This document shows, piece after piece, positions 18,909 through 28,902 of a stretch of DNA of 64,000 bases. How positions within the stretch are numbered: position 1 is the first letter of the stretch; each line of letters opens with the position of its first letter. Position numbers and translations under genes: made by a program. The notes below the pieces were generated by a model, which worked only from the letters and a program-made list of their open reading frames with translations, did not search any database and was not told the origin of the DNA. The stretch is taken from positions 62,001 to 126,000 of the forward strand of contig JAIOXZ010000001.1 in the NCBI GenBank assembly GCA_021741355.1, written 5' to 3'. This stretch comes from Caulobacter sp. (GTDB lineage Bacteria; Pseudomonadota; Alphaproteobacteria; Caulobacterales; Caulobacteraceae).

Positions 18909-19157
18909 ATGGGGACGCCCGGGCTGTTCATCGTCGCGGTTATCGGACTGCTGGCCGGCGCGCTCGGTCGTCTGCTGCTGCGAGGGCGGCCGTCCCGGTT
19001 CGCGAGCCTGATTGCGGGCGTTGTCGGGGCCCTGCTCGGCCCACCGCTGGCGGCCGTTGCGGGCTATCCTGCCGAAGGACCCGGCGGGCTCGCTCTGGGC
19101 GCGCTGGCCGGCGCGGTCATCCTGCTTGTCCCGGTGGCGCTGCTGACCCGACGCTGA
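18909..19157 (+). CDS. Small membrane protein, GlsB/YeaQ/YmgE-like
   Basis: This 82-residue, three-helix glycine-rich protein has the pattern GLLAGALGRLL...GVVGALLG...LALGALAGAVILL typical of transglycosylase-associated (GlsB/YeaQ/YmgE) small proteins. Function is unknown; relatives are stress induced. A second, more canonical member follows 69 bases downstream, suggesting an old duplication. The first copy is more diverged. Confidence 0.65.
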   Translation: MGTPGLFIVAVIGLLAGALGRLLLRGRPSRFASLIAGVVGALLGPPLAAVAGYPAEGPGGLALGALAGAVILLVPVALLTRR

Positions 19158-19226
19158 TCGATGGAACCTTGCGCCGCGGACCGCATTTCCTCCGCCAACA
19201 GGGACTTCAGGAAGGGACTATCGGGC

Positions 19227-19475
19227 ATGGAAGGCGTCAACTGGATCGTGGCGATCGTCGTCGGCATTTTCGCCGGCTGGATCGCCGAGCGGATCATGAA
19301 CCGCAATCACGGCATTCTCGTCAATCTGATCGTCGGCCTCGTCGGCGCGGTGATCGGCAACTGGCTGGCCGGTCTTCTCGGCATCGGCTACTCGGGCCTG
19401 CTGGCCAGCATTGTCGCAGCCGTTGCCGGCGCGGTGGTGCTGCTGTTCATCCTCGGCCTCTTCAAACGTCGCTAG
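19227..19475 (+). CDS. GlsB/YeaQ/YmgE family stress-response membrane protein
   Basis: This 82-residue protein has three predicted helices: IVAIVVGIFAGWIAE, then NLIVGLVGAVIGNWLAG and a C-terminal AAVAGAVVLLFILGL. The family pattern G(I/L)xAG(W/L)xA is clear. The ATG at 19227, behind GAAGGGA, was chosen over an upstream frame start at 19161. It has the same length as its neighbour at 18909. Confidence 0.8.
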   Translation: MEGVNWIVAIVVGIFAGWIAERIMNRNHGILVNLIVGLVGAVIGNWLAGLLGIGYSGLLASIVAAVAGAVVLLFILGLFKRR

Positions 19476-19524
19476 GCGTAGCGTATGGCTCCGGCGGCGG
19501 GATCAACCGTCGCCGGAGTTCGCC

Positions 19525-19734
19525 ATGCCGTCTCGGATCCGAAAGCTCGTCGGCATGGTGGCGATGCTCGCCTTCCTGTTCGGCTGGGTCGTGGCCGCGA
19601 TCGCCATCGCTGACCACCTGCCCAAGCACCCGGCCATCGACCTGATCTATTTCCTGGTCGTCGGCACGGCCTGGGGCCTGCCGCTGTTTCCGCTGATGAA
19701 GTGGATGAACCAGCAGCCGAAGCCGAAGGGCTGA
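19525..19734 (+). CDS. DUF2842 family small membrane protein
   Basis: This 69-residue protein has two hydrophobic segments (GMVAMLAFLFGWVVAAIAIA and IDLIYFLVVGTAWGLPLFPLM) and a short polar end. The layout and the GTAWGLPLFPLMKWM motif match DUF2842, a small alphaproteobacterial family without known function. The ATG at 19525 follows CGGAG. Confidence 0.75.
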   Translation: MPSRIRKLVGMVAMLAFLFGWVVAAIAIADHLPKHPAIDLIYFLVVGTAWGLPLFPLMKWMNQQPKPKG

Positions 19735-19753
19735 GGCCTCGGCGAGGAGAAGA

Positions 19754-19830
<77 letters not shown>

Positions 19831-19909
19831 ACATCTTCTCCGACAGTCGCGAACGACCGCCGTGGGGAGCGCCCTTATAGGGACCGGGCCCCGGCGCGGC
19901 AACTCGAAT

Positions 19910-20341
19910 TCAGCGGCCTTTCAGAAGGCCGTCGAGACGAGCTTTCACCGCCTCCAGATCGGCCAGGGCGAAGGTCAGCCGGTCACGCGCTTCCCCGCCG
20001 ATATCGGAGGCTTCTCCGATGCTGAAATCAGCATCCGCCAGGGGAGTCGGGGCGGCCCCGCCCTCGCCCTCGCCAGCGCCGGCGCCGGCCAGGCGACGGA
20101 CGCCCTGCTCCTTGTGCAGCTTCTGCACGCCCTTGATGGTGTAGCCCTCGTCATGCAGCAGGGCGCGCACGCCGCGCAGCACAGCGATGTCCTGGGGCCG
20201 GTAGAAGCGCCGACCGCCGGCCCGCTTCATCGGGCGGATAAACGAGAACTTGGTCTCCCAGAAGCGCAGCACATGCTGGGGCACGCCCAGCTCCTCGGCT
20301 GCTTCCGAGATCGTGCGGAAGGCGTGCGGGCCCTTCGCCAC
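19910..20341 (-). CDS. MerR family transcriptional regulator
   Basis: This 143-residue protein has an N-terminal winged-helix MerR domain: [21 protein letters not shown], then [17 protein letters not shown]. No metal-binding cysteines are present, so it is not a metal sensor of the MerR/CueR kind. Such MerR proteins follow ihfA in many alphaproteobacteria; the start is 8 bases after the ihfA stop. The C-terminal half is Gly/Ala-rich plus a short helix. Target unknown. Confidence 0.88.
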   Translation of the reverse strand: MAKGPHAFRTISEAAEELGVPQHVLRFWETKFSFIRPMKRAGGRRFYRPQDIAVLRGVRALLHDEGYTIKGVQKLHKEQGVRRLAGAGAGEGEGGAAPTPLADADFSIGEASDIGGEARDRLTFALADLEAVKARLDGLLKGR

Positions 20342-20349
20342 GGGGGCCG

Positions 20350-20652
20350 TCAGTCGCTCAGCGCGCGGTCGATCCGCGCCTTCATGACCTGCGAGGCGCG
20401 GAAGCCGATCACCCGTCGCGGCTCGATCTCGGCCGGTTCGCCGGTCTTGGGATTGCGGCCCATCCGGGCGCGCTTGGCGCGAACCTGGAACACGCCGAAG
20501 CCGGACAGTTTCACGGTTTCGCCGTTCTCGAGCGCCTCGGCGACCAGATCGAGCGTGCGCTCAACGAGCCCGCCACAATCCTGACGGGTCAGCCCCACTT
20601 CTTCGTGGACCGCCTCCGTCAATTCCGCCCGCGTGAGGGTTTCGCCCTTCAT
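20350..20652 (-). CDS. ihfA: Integration host factor subunit alpha
   Basis: This 100-residue DNA-bending protein has the HU/IHF signature [23 protein letters not shown], of which the RNPKTGE beta-arm intercalates into the minor groove. An N-terminal [10 protein letters not shown] helix is present. It partners with IhfB, encoded elsewhere. It is placed between fabH and the MerR gene as is common in the class. Confidence 0.95.
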   Translation of the reverse strand: MKGETLTRAELTEAVHEEVGLTRQDCGGLVERTLDLVAEALENGETVKLSGFGVFQVRAKRARMGRNPKTGEPAEIEPRRVIGFRASQVMKARIDRALSD

Positions 20653-20741
20653 GCCCCGCTCCCGATGCCCTTAACCTATCGGTGCATGGGCCGATTGGTC
20701 CGTCAAGTCAAAGGGTTCCCGGCAGGAGCGGATTTGCCGGA

Positions 20742-21719
20742 CTAAAGCCGGATGACGCAGGCGCCCCAGGTCAGACCGCCGCCCATCGCCTCGATCAGCA
20801 GCAGATCGCCCTGCTTGATCCGTCCATCGGCCATCCCGGTCGCCCAGGCCAGCGGAATGGAGGCGGCCGAAGTGTTGGCGTGATCCCCCACCGTCTGGAT
20901 GACCTTGTCCTCGTCGATGCCCAGGCGGTTGGCCACCCCCTTGAGGATCCGCTCGTTGGCCTGATGGGGAATGAACCAGTCGACGTCCGAGACCTCGACC
21001 CCCGCCTGAGCGGCCGCGGCGACCACCGCCTCGGAAATGTTGACCACGGCGTGCTTGAACACCTGGTTGCCCAGCATCCGCAGCTTGCCGACGGTCCCGG
21101 TGGTCGACGGGCCGCCGTCGACGAAGAGCAGGTCCTGCTTGGTCCCGTCGCAGCGCAGGGCGAATCCCAGCAGGCCGCGATCGGCCGTGGTCCCCTCGCC
21201 CGCCTGCGGCTCGAGCACGATGGCTCCGGCGCCGTCGCCGAACAGCACGCAGGTGCCGCGATCCGTCCAGTCCATCAGGCGCGTCATGGTCTCGGCGCCG
21301 ATCACCAGCGCGCACTTCGAATGGCCGCGGCCGACGAAGCCGTCGGCGACGGTCAGGGCGTAGACGAAGCCCGAGCAGACGGCCTGCACATCAAACGCGA
21401 TGCCGACCGGACATCCGAGCTTGCGCTGGACGATGGCGGCTGTGGCCGGGAAGGTCAGGTCGGCGGTTGTTGTCGCCACGATGATCAGATCGACATCAGC
21501 AGCGGTCTTGCCGGCCGCGGCGAGCGCCTTCTTCGCGGCCTCGACCGCAAGGTCGGACACGGCCTGGTCTTCGGAGGCGCGGTGGCGCTGGCGGATACCG
21601 GTGCGCTCGCGGACCCAGTCGTCGGTGGTGTCGACGATCTTCGACAGGTCGTCGTTGGTCACAACCGTCTCGGGCAGATACCCGCCGACGCCGGTCACAA
21701 CGCTACGCATAACGCTCAC
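20742..21719 (-). CDS. fabH: Beta-ketoacyl-ACP synthase III
   Basis: This 325-residue thiolase-fold enzyme starts fatty-acid synthesis by condensing acetyl-CoA with malonyl-ACP. The catalytic triad is visible as Cys in QAVCSGFVYAL, His in PHQANERI and Asn in DHANTSAAS. Two starts are possible: the GTG at 21719 overlaps the plsX stop and has GGAGGG 9 bases upstream, while the ATG at 21710 (MRSVVTG) lacks a well-placed Shine-Dalgarno. The GTG was kept for that reason. Confidence 0.95.
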   Translation of the reverse strand: MSVMRSVVTGVGGYLPETVVTNDDLSKIVDTTDDWVRERTGIRQRHRASEDQAVSDLAVEAAKKALAAAGKTAADVDLIIVATTTADLTFPATAAIVQRKLGCPVGIAFDVQAVCSGFVYALTVADGFVGRGHSKCALVIGAETMTRLMDWTDRGTCVLFGDGAGAIVLEPQAGEGTTADRGLLGFALRCDGTKQDLLFVDGGPSTTGTVGKLRMLGNQVFKHAVVNISEAVVAAAAQAGVEVSDVDWFIPHQANERILKGVANRLGIDEDKVIQTVGDHANTSAASIPLAWATGMADGRIKQGDLLLIEAMGGGLTWGACVIRL

Positions 21720-22780
21720 TGGGCTACTCCCTCCGCCGGCTCCGCGGCGGTCACTTCGGACAGGGTCGCCGTCAGGCGCTGCATGTTGCGGTCGATCTCG
21801 GCCGCGAAATCACTGCGCGCCAGGTCCGCGGCGACGCGGATGGCGCTGGCGAAACTCTTCGCGTCCGCGCTGCCATGGCTTTTCACCACGATGCCGTTGA
21901 GACCGAGCAAGGGACCGCCGTTGACCGCGCCCGGATCCATCCGCTTGCGCATCCGCCCCAGCCCGCCCGAGGCGAGCAGCGCGCCGAGCATTTCCAGCGG
22001 GCCAGAGGTGAAGGTCGCACGCAGTTCGGTGGCGAAGAACCGTGCCAGACCTTCGGCTGTCTTCAGGGCGATATTGCCGGTGAAGCCGTCGGTGACGATG
22101 ACGTCGACGGTGCCCTTGGCGATGTCGTTGCCCTCGACAAACCCGCGGTAATCGAGGTCAAAGGCCGTGGCGCGCAGCAGGGCGTGGGCCCCGCGAACCT
22201 CGTCGTGGCCCTTTTCCTCTTCCGAGCCGACATTGAGCACGCCGACGGTCGGCCGGACCGAGCCGTGCACCGCGTGGTGGAAGGCCGCGCCCATGATGGC
22301 GAACTCAACCAGCTGCTCGGCGTCGCATTCGACGTTCGCGCCGACATCCAGCACCGCCGTGACGCCGTTCAGCGTCGGCCAGCTGGCGACGATGGCCGGA
22401 CGGGACACGCCGGCCGCCATCCGCAGCACCAGCTTGGAGATCGCCATCAGCGCGCCGGTGTTGCCGGCGGAGACGGCGGCCGTCGCCGCGCCCTCCTTGA
22501 TCGCCTCGACCGCGTTCCAGACGCTCGAGCCCTTGCCGCGACGCATGGCCTGGGCCGGCTTCTCGTCCATCGAGATGGCCTTGTCGGTGTGATGGACGGT
22601 GCTGGCCGCCTTCGCCGCCGGCAGCCTGGCCAGTTCGGCGTTGATCAGGGATTCGTCGCCGTGGAGCAGGAACCGCAGGTCCGGCATGGCGCGCGCAGCG
22701 ATATCGACCGCCGGAACGACGACGGATGGACCGTGATCGCCGCCCATGGCGTCAATGGAAATGACGATGTTCTGAGGCAA
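21716..22780 (-). CDS. plsX: Phosphate acyltransferase PlsX
   Basis: This 354-residue enzyme makes acyl-phosphate from acyl-ACP for phospholipid synthesis. The N-terminal ISIDAMGGDHGPSVVV and a central SAGNTGALMA are diagnostic. The start codon is TTG (22780), the only one that precedes the family's first strand. It is coupled to fabH by a 4-base overlap. Confidence 0.95.
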   Translation of the reverse strand: MPQNIVISIDAMGGDHGPSVVVPAVDIAARAMPDLRFLLHGDESLINAELARLPAAKAASTVHHTDKAISMDEKPAQAMRRGKGSSVWNAVEAIKEGAATAAVSAGNTGALMAISKLVLRMAAGVSRPAIVASWPTLNGVTAVLDVGANVECDAEQLVEFAIMGAAFHHAVHGSVRPTVGVLNVGSEEEKGHDEVRGAHALLRATAFDLDYRGFVEGNDIAKGTVDVIVTDGFTGNIALKTAEGLARFFATELRATFTSGPLEMLGALLASGGLGRMRKRMDPGAVNGGPLLGLNGIVVKSHGSADAKSFASAIRVAADLARSDFAAEIDRNMQRLTATLSEVTAAEPAEGVAQ

Positions 22781-22865
22781 TGGCCGGTCGCGATTCCGTT
22801 GCAGCCCCGCTCGGGGCGAAGCCGCCGGAACTTACCCCCGCACGGCGACGATGCAAGCCCGGGCT

Positions 22866-23399
22866 CTATTCCGGCGCATCGTCCTTCTTGAGCAGCCGCA
22901 ACACCGCGAACGGCGACAGGTCTGTGTCGTCCTTCGGTGCGAGGAATTCGGCGCCCGGCGCGCGGGGGAACGGGTCCAGCTCGAGCGACAGGTGCTCGAC
23001 GACATAACCGCCCAGATCGATGTCCTCGCCCTCGAGCAGGTCAGGTGGATCGTCCGCGTCCGGATCGAGCTCGAGCTCTTCCGCCAGCTCCTGCGGGGCG
23101 TTGGGGCTGCCCGGCGGCAGGGCCCGCAAGGTGAACTCGCCTTCGGCGGTTTCCTCGAAGTCCTCGGCGGTCACGCCGCAGGTCTGGGTGATGTCGGCGG
23201 AGAAGGTCCCCTCGATCTCGACGCCGTCCATCCAGGGCCGGACTTTCAGGTCCGCCGTCAGCGAGCCGATCGAGACCAGATCGAGGTGACGGGCGATCTT
23301 CGCACGCGCGGCCTCATCGGCCTCGAGACGCTTTGTGACCGGTCCGCGGCTGACCTCGCTGAACCGCATCACCTGACGCCAGGGTGATTCGCCGATCAT
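22866..23399 (-). CDS. YceD/DUF177 family protein
   Basis: This 177-residue acidic protein belongs to the YceD family, which is linked to large-subunit rRNA processing and L32. Its usual C-terminal motif appears as DLGGYVVEHLSLELDPFPRAPG followed by SPFAVLRLLKK. The central TCGVTAEDFEETAEGEF contains one cysteine of the usual pair. rpmF, often next to this gene, is absent here. The ATG at 23399 overlaps the preceding stop (ATGA). Confidence 0.87.
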   Translation of the reverse strand: MIGESPWRQVMRFSEVSRGPVTKRLEADEAARAKIARHLDLVSIGSLTADLKVRPWMDGVEIEGTFSADITQTCGVTAEDFEETAEGEFTLRALPPGSPNAPQELAEELELDPDADDPPDLLEGEDIDLGGYVVEHLSLELDPFPRAPGAEFLAPKDDTDLSPFAVLRLLKKDDAPE

Positions 23400-23923
23400 T
23401 GAGCCCGCTCCCACACAATTTCACCGGTCAGCAGACGATCAACCGTCTGGCCCGACAGGGCCTCCCGCGCCGAAAGCAGGTAGTCGACCATCGCGTCCGC
23501 CGTCTCGCCGCGGCCTTCGAGCACCGTGCGCGTCACAAGGTCGGTCAGGGCGGCGCGATCAGGCAGCGCGGCCAGCGACTCCTCAAACGCCTTCAGCCGG
23601 CCGTAGAAGGCCTCGCCCAGCTTCTTGACCCGCTTGGCCACCGCGGTGTCGCCGACACCCAGTTCGCGAAAGGCGTCGTCGAGGCCGCGAACGTAACAAT
23701 CAAAGAGGTTCTGCCTGGCCTCGGCGGCCATGCCGGTCTCGCCCTTCAGGCGCTCGACCAGCAGGATCACGTGCACCGTATAGAGCTCAAACCGCCCTTC
23801 CCGCGTGTCGGCGACGCCACCGATCCGGTAAAAGTCAGGCTGCCGGGCCTGGCCCGCAGCCGCGGCATAAAGCGCCTCGCCCGCCAGTTTCGCCGGGTTT
23901 GGCCGGAACAGCCGCTGCAACAT
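23396..23923 (-). CDS. Ubiquinol-cytochrome c chaperone (UQCC1/CBP3-like)
   Basis: This 175-residue protein resembles the CBP3 family that aids assembly of cytochrome b in complex III. Family segments are REGRFELYTVHVILLVERLKG and FDCYVRGLDDAFRELGVGD followed by VAKRVKKLGEAFYGRL. The start at 23923 (MLQRLFRP) was preferred over a start 34 codons upstream that lacks similarity. It is coupled to the YceD gene. Confidence 0.88.
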   Translation of the reverse strand: MLQRLFRPNPAKLAGEALYAAAAGQARQPDFYRIGGVADTREGRFELYTVHVILLVERLKGETGMAAEARQNLFDCYVRGLDDAFRELGVGDTAVAKRVKKLGEAFYGRLKAFEESLAALPDRAALTDLVTRTVLEGRGETADAMVDYLLSAREALSGQTVDRLLTGEIVWERAQ

Positions 23924-24036
23924 CGTCGGTATCGCCTCGATTTCGCCGCCAGGGGAGCCTAAAGCGGGCATTGAACTAAGCCCGCGCGGGCGATAGGTCA
24001 AAGACCTGCGCTCAAGAGCGCGCACCGGGAGCCGAC

Positions 24037-24531
24037 ATGTATCGTAAAGCCGCCCTCGCCGCAGCCGCCGCCATCGTCATGACGACGACGGGCGGATGTA
24101 TGCCGATGACCAACTATTCCGGCTTTCAGGCGATCGAGGTCAATCCGGCCGACATCAAGTCCGGCGAGGACACCAAGTCGACCGTGATGGGCAAGCTCGG
24201 CTCGCCCTCGGCCAAGTCGACCTTCGATCCGAACATCTGGTTCTACATGAGCCAGGTGACCGACCGGGTGGCCTTCTACCAGCCCCGCGTCGCCCAGCGG
24301 AACATCTTCGCCATCACCTTCGACCCGGCCACCGAGCAGGTCATGACGGTCAAGGCCTACACCCTGCGGGACGGCAAGGTGTTCGCCTACAACAGCCGCG
24401 AGACGCCGACGCGCGGTCGTGAGCTGAGCGTGCTTGAACAGCTTCTCGGCAACGTCGGCCGCGGCGGCATGCTGCCCCGCGACGAGGCCGAAGGCCTCCC
24501 GGGCAGCCGGCCGGGCGACCGCCGGGAATAG
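24037..24531 (+). CDS. bamE: Outer-membrane assembly lipoprotein BamE (SmpA/OmlA)
   Basis: This 164-residue lipoprotein has the lipobox TTGGC (Cys21 lipidated). The BamE core follows: KSTVMGKLGSPSAKSTFDPNIWFYM, then FDPATEQVMTVKAYTL. BamE stabilises the BamA complex that inserts outer-membrane beta-barrels. The C-terminal ~40 residues are variable and Gly/Arg-rich. It is divergent from the UQCC1-like gene and is followed by its own terminator. Confidence 0.92.
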   Translation: MYRKAALAAAAAIVMTTTGGCMPMTNYSGFQAIEVNPADIKSGEDTKSTVMGKLGSPSAKSTFDPNIWFYMSQVTDRVAFYQPRVAQRNIFAITFDPATEQVMTVKAYTLRDGKVFAYNSRETPTRGRELSVLEQLLGNVGRGGMLPRDEAEGLPGSRPGDRRE

Positions 24532-24572
24532 ACCGCGCTCGCCGGGCCAGCCCGTCGATCCTGAAAACAAGA

Positions 24573-24605
24573 ACGCCCCGGAGATCGCTCTCCGGGGCGT
24601 CTTTC
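24573..24605 (+). terminator. Terminator after bamE
   Basis: A perfect 12-bp stem ACGCCCCGGAGA/TCTCCGGGGCGT with a TCGC tetraloop is followed by CTTTC. The stem is very strong but the T-tract is short. It lies between bamE and the 3' end of hppA and may stop transcription from both sides. Confidence 0.8.
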
Positions 24606-24647
24606 GCTGTGGTGGACGGGAGCCGGCGGAACCGGCTCTCTCAGATC

Positions 24648-26801
24648 CTAGCCGTGGGCCAGGACCGCCAGCAGCAGCAGGGCCACGATGTTCGCGATCT
24701 TGATCATCGGGTTCACCGCAGGACCAGACGTGTCCTTGTAGGGGTCGCCGACGGTGTCGCCGGTCACGGCGGCCTTGTGGGCTTCAGAGCCCTTGCCGTG
24801 CGTGACGCCGTCGCTGTCGGTGAAGCCTTCTTCGATCACCTTCTTGGCGTTGTCCCAGGCGCCGCCGCCCGAGGTCATCGAGATGGCGACGAACAGGCCG
24901 GTGACGATCACGCCCATCAGCATGGCGCCGAGGCTGGCGAAGGCGTTCACCTTGCCGGCGATGGCGTTGATGATGAAGAACAGGACCACCGGGGAGGCGA
25001 CCGGCAGCAGCGACGGGACAATCATTTCCCGGATCGCGGCCTTGGTCAGGATGTCCACGGCCTTGCCGTACTCGGGCTTGACCTCGCCGGTCATGATGCC
25101 GGGGTTTTCGCGGAACTGGCGACGAACCTCGACCACCACGGCCTGGGCCGCGCGACCGACGGCGGTCATCGACATGCCGCCGAACAGGAACGGCAGCAGG
25201 CCGCCGAACAGCAGACCAACCACGACGTAGGGGTTGGAGAGGTCGAAGGTCACCGCGCCCAGTCCGTCGAAGAACGAACCCGGCAGGGCTTCGGCCGTGA
25301 AGAACTTCAGGTCTTCGGTATAGGCGGCGAACAGCACCAGGGCGCCGAGGCCGGCCGAACCGATGGCGTAGCCCTTGGTGACGGCCTTGGTGGTGTTGCC
25401 GACCGCGTCCAGGGCGTCGGTGGTGACGCGGACTTCCGAAGGCAGACCCGCCATCTCGGCGATGCCGCCGGCGTTGTCGGTGACCGGACCGAAGGCGTCG
25501 AGGGCGACGATGAAGCCGGCCAGCGAGAGCATCGAGGTCACCGCGATGGCGATGCCGAACAGGCCGGCGAGGCCGTAGGTGACGATGATGCCGGCGATGA
25601 TCACGATCGCCGGGGCCGCGCAGGCCTCCAGCGACATGGCCAGGCCCTGGATCACGTTGGTGCCGTGGCCGGAGACCGAAGCCTGGGCCACCGACTTCAC
25701 CGGTCGGAAGCCCGTGCCGGTGTAGTATTCGGTGATGACGACGATCAGGGCGGTGATCACCAGGCCGGTGATGCCGCACCAGAACAGCTCCATCGCGCCG
25801 TAGGTCTTCTCTTCACCGCCGAAGGGGGTGAAGGCGATCGGGGCGGTCACGAACATCGGGAACAGGAAGTAGAGGGCGATCGCCGACAGAACGCCGGTGA
25901 CGATCAGGCCCTTGTACAGGGCGCCCATGATGTTCTGGCTCTTGCCGAGGCGGACGAAGAAGGCCCCGATGATCGAGGTGACGATGCCGACGGCGCAGAT
26001 GGCCAGCGGCAGCAGCATCATCGCCGAGAGCAGTTCCGGCGTTTCGCGGAAGAAGATCGCCGCCAGGACCATGGTGGCGACCGTGGTCACCGCATAGGTC
26101 TCGAACAGGTCGGCGGCCATGCCGGCGCAGTCGCCGACGTTGTCACCGACGTTGTCGGCGATGGTCGCGGCGTTGCGGGGGTCGTCCTCGGGAATGCCGG
26201 CTTCAACCTTGCCGACCATGTCGCCGCCGACGTCAGCGCCCTTGGTGAAGATGCCGCCGCCCAGACGGGCGAAGATGGAGATCAGCGAGGCGCCAAAGCC
26301 CAGCGAGACCAGCGAGTCGATCACCGTGCGGTCGGTCGGGGCCAGGCCCACGTGCTTGGTCAGGATGGCGTAGTAACCCGCGACGCCGATCAGGGCGAGG
26401 CCGGCCACCAGCATGCCGGTGATGGCGCCGGAGGTGAAGGCGACGTTCAGGCCCTTGGCGAGGCTCTCGGAGGAGGCCTGGGCGGTGCGGACGTTGGCGC
26501 GGACCGAGATCAGCATGCCGACGAAACCGGCGGCGCCCGACAGGATGGCGCCGATAGCGAAGCCGACCGGCTGTTCCCAGCTCTTGAAGAACCAGGCCAG
26601 GACCAGGATCACGACGACGCCGACGGCGCCGATCGTGGCGTACTGGCGGTTCAGGTAGGCTTGCGCGCCTTCCTGAATGGCCGCCGCGATTTCCTGCATC
26701 CGCGCGTTGCCGGGAGACTTGCGCAACAGCGCCATGGTCTGGAGCACGCCGTATACGACGGCGGCCAGACCGGCGAGGTTCGCCAGAAGGAGAAAGTCCA
26801 T
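24648..26801 (-). CDS. hppA: Membrane-bound proton-pumping pyrophosphatase
   Basis: This 717-residue enzyme with ~16 helices couples hydrolysis of pyrophosphate to proton export. The substrate site is seen in [40 protein letters not shown] and C-terminal [20 protein letters not shown]. In [10 protein letters not shown] the positions that are Ala and Gly in potassium-dependent enzymes are Lys and Thr, which marks the potassium-independent class. A very long open frame on the opposite strand is a GC-rich shadow. Confidence 0.96.
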   Translation of the reverse strand: MDFLLLANLAGLAAVVYGVLQTMALLRKSPGNARMQEIAAAIQEGAQAYLNRQYATIGAVGVVVILVLAWFFKSWEQPVGFAIGAILSGAAGFVGMLISVRANVRTAQASSESLAKGLNVAFTSGAITGMLVAGLALIGVAGYYAILTKHVGLAPTDRTVIDSLVSLGFGASLISIFARLGGGIFTKGADVGGDMVGKVEAGIPEDDPRNAATIADNVGDNVGDCAGMAADLFETYAVTTVATMVLAAIFFRETPELLSAMMLLPLAICAVGIVTSIIGAFFVRLGKSQNIMGALYKGLIVTGVLSAIALYFLFPMFVTAPIAFTPFGGEEKTYGAMELFWCGITGLVITALIVVITEYYTGTGFRPVKSVAQASVSGHGTNVIQGLAMSLEACAAPAIVIIAGIIVTYGLAGLFGIAIAVTSMLSLAGFIVALDAFGPVTDNAGGIAEMAGLPSEVRVTTDALDAVGNTTKAVTKGYAIGSAGLGALVLFAAYTEDLKFFTAEALPGSFFDGLGAVTFDLSNPYVVVGLLFGGLLPFLFGGMSMTAVGRAAQAVVVEVRRQFRENPGIMTGEVKPEYGKAVDILTKAAIREMIVPSLLPVASPVVLFFIINAIAGKVNAFASLGAMLMGVIVTGLFVAISMTSGGGAWDNAKKVIEEGFTDSDGVTHGKGSEAHKAAVTGDTVGDPYKDTSGPAVNPMIKIANIVALLLLAVLAHG

Positions 26802-26911
26802 GGTTCCAAGAGCCCCTTGTTGTAGCCCGAGGGTTCCCGCGCGGCCGTTGGCCGACGTTCGGTTCCCCCGCTTTGCTTTGAATAGACGCCGTCAGACGAC
26901 GCCCCCGTGCG

Positions 26912-26928
26912 AAAAGACGCCCGTCTTT
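26912..26928 (-). terminator. Possible weak terminator upstream of hppA
   Basis: Minus-strand hairpin AAAGAC-GGGC-GTCTTT followed by TTTC, about 47 bases beyond the stop of the exported-protein gene at 26975. The stem is short and AT-rich for this genome, so efficiency is doubtful. Confidence 0.4.
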
Positions 26929-26974
26929 GCCAAAAGCGCGCGGCCTAAGCAACCGCCCGTTCCGTTTGGGGAAA

Positions 26975-27418
26975 TCAGTGGGCCGCGGCGGGAGGACGCG
27001 GCAGGCCGTTGCGCTGCTTCGGGGTCTGGGAAACCACGATCACCGAGAGCAGATTCCGCGCCGGCGTGATGGTGGCCGCCTCGCGCATCAACGCCGCCTT
27101 CAGCCGGGCCTCGTCGATCATCGTGTAGTCGGTCGCCTTGGTGAACGGAGTCCGGTGACCGGCCCGAACGAGCGCATCACGGAACCAGGGTTCCTTCTCG
27201 CGAATCTTCGGCGCGTCGGCCGACTTGCTGAGATTCAGGCGCACCTGAACAAAGACGTAGTTGATCAGCCGGTTGTTCAGCACGACCGGCAGCGCGATCG
27301 GCGACAGATCGACGTACTGACCCTCCGCGGCCTTCTTGGGCGGCGCGCTGGCGGATGCCGAACCCGCAGCGAGCGCGAACGGAAGAACGGCGAGAAGCTG
27401 ACGACGGCGCATGGGCAT
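26975..27418 (-). CDS. Exported protein of unknown function
   Basis: The 147-residue product has a twin-arginine-like signal (MRRRQLLAVLPFALAAGSASA) and a mature part of about 120 residues with LPVVLNNRLINYVFVQVRLNLS and IDEARLKAALMREA. The first pattern recalls the FliL-like or periplasmic basal-body-associated fold, but this is only an impression. It lies 28 bases after thiL on the same strand. The frame extends further upstream but only into thiL. Confidence 0.6.
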   Translation of the reverse strand: MPMRRRQLLAVLPFALAAGSASASAPPKKAAEGQYVDLSPIALPVVLNNRLINYVFVQVRLNLSKSADAPKIREKEPWFRDALVRAGHRTPFTKATDYTMIDEARLKAALMREAATITPARNLLSVIVVSQTPKQRNGLPRPPAAAH

Positions 27419-27446
27419 ACAGTGCGCCGGCGTGGTGAAAACGGCG

Positions 27447-28385
27447 TTAACCGTGGGTCCAGCCGAGACGATCGAGCACGAGCGGCGCACCGCCGGACAA
27501 GGCCGTGACGCCGGCGCCTTCGGCGAAGGCTCCGACAACGGTCAGCGCTTCGGGGACCGGTTGGTCCGCCACCAGCGCACAGACGAGCTCGTAGTCGTCG
27601 CCGCCCGTGGCCAGTGCGAGCAGCGCGTCGGTCCGCGACGGCTGCGCGGCCAGCCAGGCCATTCCCTCTGCCGAGAGGGGTATGCGGTCCAGATCGATGG
27701 CGACCGCGCAACCGCTCGCCTTGGCCAGATGGCCGGCGTCCGCCAGCAGTCCGTCAGAGATGTCGGCCGCCGCCCTCGCGATGCCCCTCGTCAGGTCTGT
27801 GAGATCGGTGCGAGGGCGCGGCAGGCGGTAGCGCTCGGCGAGCCGGGCTGAATCGATCTCGCCGCGCGCCGCCTTCAGCCCGAGCCAGCCGTCGCCGATG
27901 GGCCCGCTGACCGCCAGCAGGTCGCCCGGACGGGCGCCGCGACGCAACACCGCCCTGCCCTGCGGAACCCAGCCCAACAGCGTCGCGGTCAGCGTCAGGG
28001 GCCCGGGCGTCGATACGGTGTCGCCCCCGAGCAGGGTCAGGCCGTAGGCCGCGCCGTCCGCCGCGAGCCCCCGTGCGAACAGTTCGCGCTCGGCCCAGTT
28101 CGTGCCGATCGGCCAGGCCGTGGTCAGGAAATAGCCGTACGGCTCGGCGCCCTTGGCGGCGAGGTCCGACAGGTTCACCCGCAGCAGCTTGCGGGCCACC
28201 AGGTCGAGCGGATCATCGGCCAGGAAATGCACACCGGCGACCATGGCGTCCTTGGTGACGACAAGGTCAAAGCCCGGCCGCGACGCAATCACCGCTGCGT
28301 CATCGAGCAGATCGATCGCTTCCGGCGCGCCCCGGGTCAGGGGCCTCAGAAGCCGCGCGATCCAGTCGAACTCACCCCCGGGCAT
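27447..28385 (-). CDS. thiL: Thiamine-monophosphate kinase
   Basis: This 312-residue ATP-grasp-like PurM-fold enzyme phosphorylates thiamine monophosphate to the cofactor TPP. Motifs: [46 protein letters not shown] and [15 protein letters not shown]. The ATG at 28385 lies 14 bases inside the end of nusB, which fits the family start (GEFDWI); a longer frame overlapping nusB was rejected. Confidence 0.93.
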   Translation of the reverse strand: MPGGEFDWIARLLRPLTRGAPEAIDLLDDAAVIASRPGFDLVVTKDAMVAGVHFLADDPLDLVARKLLRVNLSDLAAKGAEPYGYFLTTAWPIGTNWAERELFARGLAADGAAYGLTLLGGDTVSTPGPLTLTATLLGWVPQGRAVLRRGARPGDLLAVSGPIGDGWLGLKAARGEIDSARLAERYRLPRPRTDLTDLTRGIARAAADISDGLLADAGHLAKASGCAVAIDLDRIPLSAEGMAWLAAQPSRTDALLALATGGDDYELVCALVADQPVPEALTVVGAFAEGAGVTALSGGAPLVLDRLGWTHG

Positions 28386-28902
28386 CGCGGGCGATGCCGT
28401 CGAGGGCGCCGTTGACGAAGCCGGGCTCGGGGCCCTCGAAGAAGGACTTGGCGATCTCGACATACTCGTCGATGGCCACCTCGACCGGGACGTCCGGTCG
28501 GTGCATCAATTCCCAGCCGCCGGCCCGCAGGATCGCCCGCAGCGTCGCGTCGACCCGCTCCAGCCGCCAGTTGACCGCCAGCCGGTGCGCGATGGCGCTG
28601 TCGATGGCCGCCTGCTCTCCGACCACGCCGTGGACCAGTTCGGAGAAGAAGACCTCGTCCGCCTCGGCCAGGGTCTCGCCCTCGAGGTCGCCGTCGAAGC
28701 GGTGATCGGTGAATTCGCGGACCACGGCATCCACGCCGGTTCCGGCCAGTTCCATCTGGTAGAGCGCCTGCACGGCGGCCAGGCGGGCCACGGTGCGGGC
28801 GCGCCGCGCCTTGGCGCTCAGCGGCGCGACCTTGCTGTCTGTCGCTGCGAGGAGCTTCTCATAGGCGTCGCGCAGCGACGCAGGCTTGCTTTCGCCGGTC
28901 AC
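28372..28902 (-). CDS. nusB: Transcription antitermination factor NusB
   Basis: This 176-residue helical protein binds boxA RNA with S10 for rRNA antitermination. The N-terminal [20 protein letters not shown] and C-terminal [19 protein letters not shown] followed by [13 protein letters not shown] are characteristic. It overlaps ribH by 4 bases and thiL by 14, making one translational unit. Confidence 0.94.
   Translation of the reverse strand: MTGESKPASLRDAYEKLLAATDSKVAPLSAKARRARTVARLAAVQALYQMELAGTGVDAVVREFTDHRFDGDLEGETLAEADEVFFSELVHGVVGEQAAIDSAIAHRLAVNWRLERVDATLRAILRAGGWELMHRPDVPVEVAIDEYVEIAKSFFEGPEPGFVNGALDGIARDARG

Noticed and set aside
24609-26825. 738-codon frame opposite hppA
   Set aside because: It is the antisense of a well-conserved gene, rich in His/Gly/Asp and Gln, with no recognisable domain; a GC-rich codon shadow.
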